Below are positions 42,446 through 52,286 of a stretch of DNA of 64,000 nucleotides, piece after piece. The stretch covers positions 33,418,001 to 33,482,000 of the forward strand of contig CM114272.1 of assembly GCA_050084515.1 (NCBI GenBank). Direction: 5' to 3'. This DNA is from Blasia pusilla (Eukaryota > Marchantiophyta > Marchantiopsida > Blasiales). A program made the position numbers and the translations under genes. Position 1 is the stretch's first letter; every line of letters begins with the position of its first letter. The notes beneath the pieces are model-generated. The model did not search any database, was not told where the DNA came from, and worked only from the letters and a program-made list of their open reading frames with translations.

Positions 42446-42713
42446 CTCCTCATCACTCTCTCCATGCCATCAAGCTCCAGTCGTATTTTGCTGACTCAGG
42501 CATGGGTTACGACTCAACCCATCTGCATCTTGGTTGAGCGTCCCAGGTCTATGTACCACCTGAAAATCATACTCTTGCAACAATAGAGCCCATCTCGCAA
42601 GCTTTCCTGTAAGCTTGTTAGACTCCATCAACCACTTTAATGGTTGATGATCAGTGATGATGGTAAAGGGGTTTCCGAATAAGTAACACCTGAAATGCGC
42701 GATAGCCCACACC

Positions 42714-42757
42714 GCAGCCAAGCACTCACCCTCATATGAGGGTGAGTGCTTGGCTGC
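42714..42757. repeat. Perfect 44-bp palindrome
   Basis: GCAGCCAAGCACTCACCCTC followed by AT and its exact complement. Loop-less inverted repeat. It overlaps the next palindrome by 2 bp. Confidence 0.97.
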
Positions 42758-42789
42758 AGAGGCAAATTACAGCTGTAATTTGCCTCTGC
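42756..42789. repeat. Perfect 34-bp palindrome
   Basis: GCAGAGGCAAATTACAG followed by its exact complement. Together with 42,714-42,757 it forms a double fold-back inside RNase H. Confidence 0.97.
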
Positions 42790-42940
42790 AACGTTGTTCC
42801 AGCGGCTAGCGTAAGCCACCACGAACTCTCTACCCTCATCATCATGTTGGGTGAGCACCGCTCCAAGCCCCAACCTGCTCCAATCTGTGTGCAACTGGAA
42901 AGGACTCCTCCTAATCGGTCTCCTCAAGATGGGCGCGACG

Positions 42941-43960
42941 TCAACCTGTCCTTGAGCAACTGAAATGCTCGCTCCTGCTCATCCCCCCATTGCCACTCGT
43001 CATCCACCTTGGTCAGCAAGGTCAGCGGCTTCACAATCAAACTGAATCCCTTAACGTACCGCCGATAGAAGTTCACCAATCCCATGAATGCGCAAACACG
43101 GCTCACATCTATACGGCGTGGAATGCATGAGATAGCCTCTACCTTTGTCTGTTGAACACCAAGGCCCCCTAAGTATATCGTATGACTCAAGTACTCAATC
43201 TGGTCATAGAAGAACTTGCACTTGCCTGGATGTAGCTTCAGCCCATGTAATTGCAATCGTCGAAACACCTCCTCTAGATGTCGTTCATGCTCCTCAACCG
43301 TAGCGCTAAAGACTACGATGTCATCAATATAACACCTAGCAAAATCCAGACCAGCCAAGATCCTATCCACAACCCTCTGAAACTCAGTCGGGGCATTCTT
43401 TAACCCAAATGGTAAGAACCGCCACTGGTACAAACAATCCTTCCCGTGAGGATCGATGCCCCAAAATGCCGTCTTCTGCCTGTCCTCCAATCTGATGCTA
43501 TCCGGCTTGCAAATCTAATGAACTGAAGACCTTTGCGTGACCAATCGCATCGAAGATCTCCTCAGGAATGGGCATGGCTATTGGACTTTGTCTGCCGATT
43601 GATAGGTCAATAATCCCCACACATCCGCCTATCCGTCCAGTTGCCATGCACATCCTTCTTGGCAGGCATGATAGTCGCAGATGCATACTCCCCATGCAAC
43701 ATCTCCACTAGTCCTGCTCCGACCAAGTCCTGGCTCCTACTCTGAATCAGAGCCCTCTCCATATCACTGTACCTATAGGGTCGTCGGAAGATCGGCGTAT
43801 CACTCGACAACTCAATGCGGATCCCCGGTCCCTTCACCGTACCCAAATCCTCCATGCCAAACGCAAAGCAGCTCCTATAACTCTTGAGGAAGTGATGTAT
43901 TTTGCGCCGCTCTCCTCCTATCAACTTAGGGTCCATATCTGGCTCCCAAATCTCCATCGT
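42941..43960 (-). pseudogene. Element II reverse transcriptase
   Basis: GTVKGPGIRIELSSDTPIF (43,790-43,850), YSDMERALIQSRSQDL (43,720-43,770), CGDY then PINRQ (43,590-43,615), AFWGIDPHGKDCLYQWRFLP (43,420-43,475), GLKNAPTEFQRVVDRILAGL, catalytic YIDDIVVFS (43,306-43,332), LHGLKLHPGKCKFF, VSRVCAFMGLVNFYRRYVKG. The active-site Asp pair is intact. One stop (43,607) and frameshifts near 43,500-43,600 break the palm entrance. Minus-strand Ty3/gypsy RT, downstream of the methyltransferase in the same transcript. Confidence 0.9.
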
Positions 43961-44282
43961 GACTACAGTAGGACTCTCCGGCGCGGGTATCGGTTGTTTC
44001 TATGGTGCAACCAAGTCTCGAACAACAACACTCGACCGCTCTCCTGCAACCAACTGCAAACTCTGATCTCCTCCACATGCAGTGCCCAAAACTACGCTCG
44101 ATGTTGTGGCTATCATCTCCTCGCCTCTCTGCAAAACATCCCAAGAAGTCCAAGGGTGTCTCTCTCGATCTCCCCTGGTGTATCGATCTCCTCGGGTCTT
44201 GCCCCAACCACTTCCTCCACTGTCTCGGTAGGCATGGGGCTCACCAGCTTGGGAGTGGTTGGCGCTGCTCAACCACTCCCAA
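43961..44282 (-). other. Element II linker between methyltransferase and RT
   Basis: About 320 bases with no recognised domain. The frame giving LVTPM, TETVEEVV and PEEIDTPGEIE is acidic and probably a spacer; it is interrupted by stops. Long open frames on the opposite strand here are shadows. Confidence 0.5.
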
Positions 44283-45243
44283 GCTGAGGATCCATATCAA
44301 GTAGTTCAGGTCCATCGCCTGACCCAAGACATGGCCTCATGATGCCTCTAACACTGACGGTACTACAGTCACTCCTGTGGAAAATCCCATCGCTCGCTCT
44401 CTCTCGTCGGCGTTGGGCTCCACCAACCGCTGAACCTGGTCATCCCAAACCAAGCCAGGACCAACCTCCTTGTATGCATAGGAATCGGGAGAACTCACAA
44501 ATGTGGGCAAGGCTGCCCACGGCCTGCCTACCTTGTTGATTACAATCAACGGTGGTCGATCATCGTGCCTCACTACCTGTGATCGACGACCTAGATCCAT
44601 AATGGAATCCACTAACAAATGGGAGGGGCGCTCCACTCTCGCACACGCCCTCCGTAACACCGCATGGGGCACCAAGTTGGTCCATCATAGATGCGGGCGA
44701 TGGGCTCTAGAACATACACTTGCCGCATCCAAGAACACTGTTGGGCCGATCCAGGCACACACCTGATGAGCACTCGTCACCACCCGTGACCTGAAGTCTC
44801 CTAAGATCGGCACATTCTCCAGAATGTAGGTTAGAGAACAAGACTGGTGCTCTTGCAACTACCGTAAGACCCTCAACATCTCCCAAAACAACCTAGACCG
44901 AGTGTAAGCCAACCTGCTGCCTTGTGCTACACTCGATTGGCCCTGACATGGCCAACCGGAAATGACCAAATCAATGGTCCCTACCTGCTCTAAGTCCTGC
45001 GTCCCCAACACGAAATATCCCTCGATAGGGAACTCTGGTACCCTTGTATTGCGGACGCAGACAATAAGTCGGAAAACGTAGGCATAACTGCGCCACATAT
45101 CATAGTGAGACGCGCCTCATAACATCATCACTCTCCACATACAGGTACTCTTGTACTCGCACTCCTGCATGCAAAACATCAGCTAACCCGGTGCTAATTC
45201 CTCCAAAGAGATCTAACACTCGAATATCCTCCTCCGGGATACA
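44283..45243 (-). pseudogene. Element II cytosine-5 DNA methyltransferase domain
   Basis: It transfers a methyl group from S-adenosylmethionine to cytosine C5 in DNA. Motifs in order on the minus strand: motif I IRVLDLFGGISTG (about 45,193-45,231, SAM binding), motif II/III YLYVESDD (about 45,137-45,160), motif IV SGWPCQGQS (44,934-44,960, catalytic Cys), motif VI YILENVPILGD (about 44,792-44,826, catalytic Glu), motif VIII-like SRAHRPHL-stop-WTN (about 44,677-44,712), motif IX ADERERAMGFSTG (about 44,370-44,411), motif X GHVLGQAMDLNYLIWI (about 44,288-44,335). The motif set looks DNMT3/DRM-like; subfamily needs a tree. A TAG (about 45,244) separates it in frame from the protease; element I has TGG at that codon. 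One frameshift lies near 45,116, and TAG at about 44,876, TGA in motif VIII and TGA before motif X also break it. All catalytic residues remain readable. Confidence 0.9.
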
Positions 45244-46077
45244 CTACACAATGGGTGTGGTATCCAAGAGTGTCATCGTAGCACTCCCTGCTACCTCGGG
45301 TTCCTCAGACCCAACACGCTCCGGTGCAAACGCCTCGCTCCACGCGGTCTGCACGTGCTCATCTGCCAATCGTCGAAGCTTCTCAGTCGAGCCCCACAGC
45401 GGCACCTCTCCTCCATAGAATGATGCGGCTGCCATAACACTCTTCTCCATAGAAATGTCAGGAACAAGAGTATCCTCTACATGGACATGTCCCTCAATCA
45501 AATAACTAGGCCAAGTGATGGCACTACTGAATGCTGCTAAGGTCGCCATCTCTCCTGGCCGTTGCTCAATCACTGCACTTGTGAATCGAATGGGTAATGA
45601 GCTAAGGCGCCCATCATCTGATTGCCATCCTGGTCTGTAGGACGCTGACTCCTCCCAGTAATCCAGGGAAAACCCCATCGGGTATAGCACTACTCCACCA
45701 ACCATGACGTCGTAGGACTCTCCATCAGTCACTATCGCCTTGGCTTGCACCACGGACTCATCTGTAGGATGTCCCGAGCGAATCCTCACCACGACCTCCT
45801 GTCGGATGATATACTGTGTGGTACTCGCTCCACCCAAGGATGTCTGTATCCGGAATGGACAACGCTCCACATCGGCTCTTGTCAAGCCCAATCCTCTGAA
45901 TGACGCTTTCCCCAACATCAGGGGTTGCGCTCCTGAATCCAACAAGACGCGCTGTGGACTAAAAGCTCTACCTCCGGGACTCACCAATTGGAAGACCGCT
46001 CCTCGGTTATCCAGCAACACAACACCATGAGAAGCCATGGCATGCTCTATCGCGGGTCTAGCGGGCATCTCCGCCAT
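45244..46077 (-). pseudogene. Element II retropepsin
   Basis: A 277-codon open frame. Aspartic protease motif VLLDSGAQPLMLGK at residues 44-57 (Asp47-Ser48-Gly49), then a long C-terminal part conserved with element I (RIRSGHPTDESVVQ, ESYDVMVGGVVLYPMG, SYRPGWQSDDGR). It ends DTTPIV followed by TAG and then the methyltransferase N-terminus in the same frame. It matures the polyprotein. This is the longest undamaged frame of the element. Confidence 0.85.
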
Positions 46078-46161
46078 CCTAGCAACCGTAGCCTACCATG
46101 AATCTGACGTGGACGGCCCGAGCATCCGCTCCAAGGGCAAGTCCATCACCTCTTGTGCAAT

Positions 46162-48010
46162 CACCTCTAAATGTGATGCAGGAACTCCAACTCCACGCTC
46201 ACATAGCGTAGCGGCCAGCCAAAAAGCCTCGGCGGGCGTACCCCAAACGTCATAACATCGAAAGCAGAAAATAAAGGAGCGCGGTACACAATGGTGGCCG
46301 CCCCCAACAACGTGCTCGACACATGCCCCTCTTGAGCATCAACAATAGGAGTTGTCGCACTCGCTTCTCCCATTGCCCTCTGTGCGTGCACACCAAAAAC
46401 ATCACCAACTCTCCAAGAACTCTGATCAGGATCCATCGATGGGGTCCTCATCGCCTCGGACAACGTGAAAGATTGAGGAAGCCTAGTTTGTTTCCGGGCT
46501 TCCCCTCGTTGTGGATCCAACTCTGCGGCTGCCTCCATCTGGGCAACCCCGCACATCCAACCAGGATCCTCCATATCTCTGGTTGCTCCATATGATGTCG
46601 ATGCCACGGATCCGACATCGAGTAATCTCAATGGCATAGCGGCAATCTGCTCTTGTAGCTGATATATCTGAGTAGCCATCCTAGCCTCACACCCAGCATC
46701 TCCCTCGATGCACCTAGGTGGTGGGACTCTACCTCCTCCACGGGCAGTTCTACCACCCTGTCGGGCAACTCCAGCTCCTCATCCCCCAATAGGACCACCT
46801 AGTGCACGATCTCTAGGCCCACCCGGACCGGCTACTCGCTCTGGTGCCCTCTCTGACCCTCGGTCCGAACGTAACTCAGGATGTAAATTGAAACACCTTG
46901 AGCATGTATGACCATACCTCTGACAATAGTCACACTGATAACTTCTTGGTGCATCACCATCTCCTCCTCCATGGTGAGGCACACGTCCATAACCTTGACG
47001 AGTGCAATCGCGTTGATGATGGGCTCCACCACATGACCAACAAGTAATAGTAGGCGGTTGCTGCTTAGTTGCATATGAAGGCGCAGGTCTCTGTGGCATG
47101 GCCTCCCGGTATCCTCCTTGAGCTCGTGGTGCCATAGTTGACCTATCTCGGAGTCCACGTTGTTGCACAGGTGGTGTAGACAATCGCGACTGCTCTCGCC
47201 CATAACCCATGGTGGCTACGCTCTCCTCCGCCATGTTGCGCTCAATGTTCTCGACGGTCCTAAAAACATCTCTCAACGTAGGGGAGGTGTTCATAAGTAG
47301 CATCCTCTCCCGCACCCGTGTCTGCAGAGTCTGGTCCAGCATCACGTACCATGACTCAATAGTCTGAGCCTCTGTCACCCCCTAAGTGACGTTGATCAAC
47401 CGGCGCAAGCGAGTGTAAGCCTCACGCAGACTCTCACCTGGGCGCTTTTGGAAGTCGTGGATGCTCCGCAACTTCTCCGTCCGTACCCCCTCATAGCTTG
47501 CCCTCAACTCAACAAAGAACTCAACCATAGGGTTGAACCAAACCCGACTAGACGGTGCAACTGCTCCCGTGCGAGTGACCCCTCCTAAAACGTCACTAGT
47601 GGAAAAGGAAGTAGCCTCTCCTGACTCCTCCTCCTCATCAGAGAACGGCTCCGTCCATGACACATAGTGTGGGTCATAGTAGAGTCTCCATGCCTCAATC
47701 TCCTAGGCATATCTGTGGGAGAACTCATGGTAATCGTCCATGGGCGCCCCCTCTAAATGCTGAACATACCGTTCCATGCTGTAAACGGGTTGAACTCTCT
47801 AGAGTTACTAGCCCGCTGTGAGTCACACCAACTCCTAAACTCCGCAATGAAGTCGTGTAGCTCTATGGTGCCTCAAAGACTCAAAAACCTCGCGTCCTCT
47901 ACCCGGGTCGTCCATCTCGTACGCCCAACTGGTAGGACCACTCAATGTGTACGGTGGATCACTAACACACTCCTCTACACGCTTCCCCTCGTCTGAAGAC
48001 GACACAGAAG
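46162..48010 (-). pseudogene. Element II gag
   Basis: From the N-terminal side: GAPMDDYHEF near 47,730-47,755, NPMVEFFVELRASYEGVRTE (47,480-47,545), PGESLREAYTRLRRLIN (47,390-47,445), ESWYVMLDQTLQTRVRERML (47,290-47,350), NIERNMAEES, then two CCHC-type knuckles, CWSCGGAHHQRDC (47,004-47,042) and CDYCQRYGHTCSRC (46,893-46,934), then Arg/Gly-rich sequence and a C-terminal part with MATQIYQLQEQIAAMP (46,630-46,679). Structural, RNA-binding protein. A TAG at 47,382-47,384 interrupts an otherwise conserved frame, and others lie near 47,705 and 47,860. Confidence 0.85.
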
Positions 48011-49722
48011 GAGATCGAGGTGGTCTATCACGTGGAGACCCTCAAAACCTCGCACCACTCCGGGTAAACCCTCCAGAGCTACTCTCAGGTCCACTACCTC
48101 GCCTCTCAAAATCCTGATAGGATGCCGTGATGGCGCTCGTGCCCCTCTCACATGATCACTCTCAACCTCGCGAGTAATCCCTCAATCACTCATCCCAAAC
48201 ATGCGGCACTCGATCTACACTATTCCTCTCCGAGATGTGTAACATGCGGCAACAAGCGGCGTGGTGCGGCAAATCAACCAGGCTATCATCTCATGGACAA
48301 CCTACCCCCAACTCCAAACATCCCACATAGGTCTATGTCCCCTAAACCACATATATAAATGATGCTCTCAGCATCCACACAACCCAATATCCCCAAATAA
48401 ACTACCCAAATCCCAGAATCCCTCACGCGTGCAGGGTAAAAGACCAGAATGGGTAACCTGAACACATGTCGATGTCGCTCCTTAGCAACTAAAAATCTCA
48501 ACCTCAACTCGGTCGTGGAGATAACTCCTCCAATCAACAAGTCATACTGACCCTACTCAAAAATACTCGATGGACAGTGCATGTCCAATGGAACGGTGCG
48601 GCGTTGCAGGCGGTACAGAACGGCACAGCCCTTGATGGTGGGATGTGGCACTCGGCGGCATACCCTCCTCAATCAACAATAAACCCACACTCTGCTCCAC
48701 AATGACAGTGCGGCTCCGCGATCGAGACGGTGCGGTGCGGCCATGAGCAGCATGGCGCGGCAATCGGCGACGCGTTACGATTACGGGCGTCACGGCATGG
48801 TACTCAATCGTCGTCGAGCGGCTACCAATCACAACATAGCAGCATGAAATCAAAACTCAAACACCATAATCGGAGGTCATCAACCATCACAGGTTGATGA
48901 AAAAACTACGATGATGGTGATGGCCAAACCAAAATACGTGGTGGCAACGCAAGTCAGAGAATCAACGATGGTCGTGGAAGACCCTCCACTTCGTAATGGC
49001 GGCAATGGCAACCAAAGGGTGGACAACGGCCCAATGCGGCTCTGAGCAACGCTGGGCAACAGCAATGGCCGACGGTGGCTGGTGGCCGGTGCACGGTGGA
49101 CAATTAATGGTGACGAAGGACCGTTGATGGTGACGGTTGACCATCGACGGTGATGGTTGACCGATGATGGTGACTATGACTGCGACGGGATTTAACCCTC
49201 AAAATTGCCTAGGAATGGAAATTTTTCAAGATTGACCATAACTTTTTACTCGCAACTCCAAATTGCACACCGTTTGTTGTACAACGTGCACAGCTTCACG
49301 ATCTACAACAGCGTTAAAAAATATTTGGAATTGGACATTCCAGTAAAAACTAACAGGGATTGTTGTAAAGCCCAATGTCTCTTTCTCCTACACAAAATTT
49401 GGCAACGCTTCCGCACTGATTTCTCCCAATGAAAATGTAAAACCTATAAAAATACAAATCAGCAAGCTACATGGTGCTCCCAAGAGCACCGGCATGGGGC
49501 AACCCGCCCCCATAATCAATCCCTATCAGAAATTGGGCAACGCTTCCGCGCGCCACTCTTCCACACGAAAAATCGGCAAATGCAAAGAACAATCAAAGCA
49601 ACCCTTGCTTTGGTGAGCACTCCTATGAGCCGTTGAACGGGGAACACGGTCCCCAACCTGCAAAAACAACGAGTGACTAGCGAGCTCCCCCATGAAGCTC
49701 TCTCACTCTCTCATTCTCTCTT
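48011..49722 (-). other. Element II 5' leader
   Basis: About 1.7 kb between LTR and gag without coding domains. It carries GC-rich patches with GTGCGGC / GGCACGGC words (48,590-48,770) and a run of GATGGTGA / GACGGTGA repeats (49,100-49,185). A segment (GAGGGTTTACCCGGAGTGG, minus strand, near 48,060) is conserved in element I near 9520. No clear tRNA primer site was recognised next to the 5' LTR. Confidence 0.65.
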
Positions 49723-50247
49723 TGTAAAGTAAGATCCAATCTCTCTCTACACCATCTCACATCATAGCTCTCAAAGGTGTGCACTCTCTCTCATGTCAAA
49801 CCAAACCCACTGTCCTAATGAGAGGCTTGGGTTACACTCATAAGGCAAGGGACCATAGCTCCGCCGCCTTATGCCAAGAGGTTCAACAAAGAGAGAATGA
49901 GTTCTCAAGCTCTCTCTCCTTGAGGTATAACCCTCCCCTCTCCCAAGCTCTCTCCATGGTAACCTATTCTCCCAAGTCACCTCCTTGGCTCTTGACCTGA
50001 TGTAGGAGGTCAATGGACACTTACCAAAATTAGAAAATTGATCATATATTCAAAATGATACTTACCTAAAATAGTAAGTTCCTCAATATGGGGATAAATA
50101 ATAGTAAGTTTCCTAAACGAAGGGGAAACCTGCTCTCTCAGGTTTCCTGGGGCCTCAACATGTCATCCTTGACCTATTCGGCCTATCCTCCACTACTCAA
50201 AGAGGCGCTCTACTAGATCTCACCAATCTATCCTAAGAGACATGACA
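49723..50247 (-). mobile_element. Element II 5' LTR (525 bp)
   Basis: On the plus strand from TGTAAAG to CATGACA, so it has TG...CA ends on both strands (minus strand: TGTCATG...CTTTACA). It pairs with 40,041-40,557. Confidence 0.88.
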
Positions 50248-50284
50248 AGTTTGAGATAGATCATAAATATTTATTTTTCAGAAG

Positions 50285-50895
50285 TAGATGTTTTTGATGA
50301 TTATCCTCTTCGCTTTTCTCTCTCCAACTGAAGCTCCATACGGCGGAGTTTGAACATTTGAGACATGAGCTCCAATGTTTTATCTTCTTGCTGAGCTTTC
50401 TTCTCACTTGTCTCCTTCAAAACTTGAATGAAGGCATTCATTGATTGTGTAATACTATCACTAGTATCTCTAGACTTTTCTTTTGTTTGGTTATCCTACA
50501 ATAACCGGTCGGGAACATGCTTTGCTTCTTGGACTTTGTTCGGTAGGTAGAGCTTTACTTGAACTCACATTGGATGTGTGAGTTCGAGATATATCTATTG
50601 GTTCACATAATGGTGTATCTATGGATGGATGAATAGGTGGATCGCTCAATTGATCCATAAATTTCTCGCCCTTATCGGATAGAATGTGAATAAATGACGC
50701 TTGAGACTCAATATGAACGAGATCTTCTTCACTCAAATCAACAAAAATATCCATACCAACATATTCTTGGATGTTAGTGCCATCATCGCATGCACCTTGT
50801 ATTCCTGATTCCTTTGGTGAAGGACCTCTAAACCTGTGTATTTGAGCATAATATTCCCACTCACTTGGTTCGGCACCCGTTTGACCTTGTTTCAT
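50285..50895 (-). pseudogene. Possible PIF/Harbinger second ORF (C-terminal part)
   Basis: A 134-codon frame (50,491-50,895) with an acidic segment (FVDLSEEDLVHIES) and a Ser-rich stretch (HTSNVSSSKALPTE), then one stop and, in frame, KEKSRDTSDSITQSMNAF and ELMSKMFKLRRMELQLERK, which looks like a coiled coil. Plant Harbinger elements carry a Myb/SANT-like ORF opposite the transposase, whose C-terminus is often acidic then coiled. Position and strand fit, but the Myb domain itself was not recognised. Assignment is tentative. Confidence 0.35.
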
Positions 50896-50899
50896 TTTT

Positions 50900-51635
50900 T
50901 CACTCTTATACTTTTTTTACTAACCCATCTAATTTGTTTCTTAACATATTGGCTCATATTGATTACAATGACAGAAGTAACATTCTTCATACAAATCAAG
51001 AAATATTCTCGCATTCTCGTTGCTTCATTCTACTCTTAGTTTTTCAAGAGAGGAAGGACATGAAATCAAGACAATACAGTTCATGGTGATAAGCATCATC
51101 ACATAAAAACCCCTCAAACAATGCATATGAGGCAACATGAAGGATTGGGATCGTGTAAGAAACCATAGCGGGAGATTGTTTCCTGGTCTTGGTTGAGGTC
51201 ATAGCTCTTTGTGAGTCGGGTACCACGGTGTTATCTAAAATGTGGATAGTCATCTCCATGTAGGGGAGATATTTCTTGTACTTAGAGCACACATAAACAG
51301 TTTAATATAAGCCAAATCCTCCTCATTGAATGGTGCAAACGACTCTACGCAAAAATTAATGAGATTTTAATGTATATTGCATACACATATCAAAAAAAAA
51401 TTGATTTGAAGATATTCTCGTCACATTCATTTTGACGAAAAAAAATGATTACCCTAATCCAATACACTCTCACAAATGTTCTTGGAACCCTCTCTAAAAC
51501 ACTTCGAAAATGGAAACAGAGAAAAAAATCTCGTTTCTACTCTGTAAAAGTAGGAAACCGAGCCTCAAAACTCCGTTTCCTACTCACATCCTCTCTTTAG
51601 CCTACACACAGTCCTAGGTGTGTGTGTTAAGAGAG
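50900..51635. other. Intergenic or Harbinger remnant, no domain recognised
   Basis: Open frames at 51,044-51,292 (minus) and others show no known domain. Short self-complementary words occur near 51,505-51,585 (GTTTCTACTC / GAAACC). The Harbinger right terminus may lie here but was not identified. Confidence 0.35.
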
Positions 51636-51639
51636 AGGA

Positions 51640-52003
51640 TTTGGATTGACAAACGAGGATGTGGGAAAGAGTTAGGCAGGTTGGTCTTCCTTCTAAAGAT
51701 TTCCAACTTTGAGATTGGGATTCAGGAGCCATGTCAGATCCCACAGACAAAGAGAGACTTAGAGGTTTGGATCAACAATCCACCCCCGCAAATAAATCTG
51801 GGATTATGTTTTCTACCTTCGTCTGTCTAGCCAGAGATCTCAGACTCTGAGATTGGGATTCAGGACTTCTCTCGTAGCCCGAGAGAGACAGAGACAGCTG
51901 TGGATTGACAAATGAACCACAAGAAAAGATTTGGGATTGCTTAATCCTCCTCCGTCTTTCTTCCAGAGATCTCCGACTCTGAGGTGGGGGATTTGGAGGA
52001 ACG
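51640..52003. repeat. Tandem repeat, ~130-bp unit, ~3 copies
   Basis: Recurring blocks: GGATTGACAAA / GGATCAACAAT / GGATTGACAAAT; ATCTGGGATTATG / TTTGGGATTGC; CCAGAGATCTC.GACTCTGAG; GAGATTGGGATTCAGGA. Units begin at about 51,645, 51,770 and 51,903. It lies upstream of the ABHD18-like pseudogene and may be its 5' flank. Confidence 0.65.
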
Positions 52004-52286
52004 TCGACGTACTGTTGATGGATTTTGAGCCCGCTGATGGAAATGAATGGAAGAGATAATGCAGGCCATGCGCGGGGAGGAGGGAAAGGCTGCGATGATG
52101 CAGAGGACGAGGCGGCCGTGGAGAAGACAGCGGAGTGATAGATAAGACTAGACCGCAAATACCCTGGGTGTGCACCAGGTTCTAATCGTCCGGTGCGAAG
52201 ATTGATGATGATGTGCTTGTCGGATGAGTTCTGGGAGGAGAGGGTGAGAACAACAGAGGAGGACAGGTGATGTGCGCTTCTTGACA

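Larger units (their letters stand above)
42470..42940 (-). pseudogene. Element II RNase H with palindromic insertion
   Basis: [19 protein letters not shown] (42,855-42,910), [19 protein letters not shown] (42,780-42,835), [19 protein letters not shown] (42,670-42,725), then [12 protein letters not shown] (42,630-42,660) and NQDADGLSRNPC (42,500-42,535). Between EANYS and YEGECL a 36-bp insertion makes two perfect palindromes (42,714-42,789), shifting the frame. Element I ([12 protein letters not shown]) shows the uninterrupted state. Confidence 0.88.
39918..50247 (-). mobile_element. Ty3/gypsy element II with DNA methyltransferase and PHD finger
   Basis: About 10.3 kb on the minus strand: 5' LTR (49,723-50,247), leader, gag, retropepsin, cytosine-5 methyltransferase, RT, RNase H, integrase, PHD finger, 3'UTR, 3' LTR (40,041-40,557), plus an extra 3'UTR copy outside that LTR. 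RT before integrase defines Ty3/gypsy. Protease and methyltransferase share one frame apart from a TAG between them, so the methyltransferase is a pol domain, not a passenger gene. Stops and frameshifts are fewer than in element I but still disabling. It sits between the Harbinger transposase and a possible Harbinger second ORF. Confidence 0.9.

Noticed and set aside
44283-45243. Methyltransferase as a bacterial restriction-modification gene or contamination
   Set aside because: It lies in two diverged copies between gypsy protease and RT in the same orientation, and is in frame with the protease.
43681-46595. Plus-strand open frames of 60-130 codons across element II
   Set aside because: They are antisense shadows of conserved minus-strand gag-pol and show no domain.
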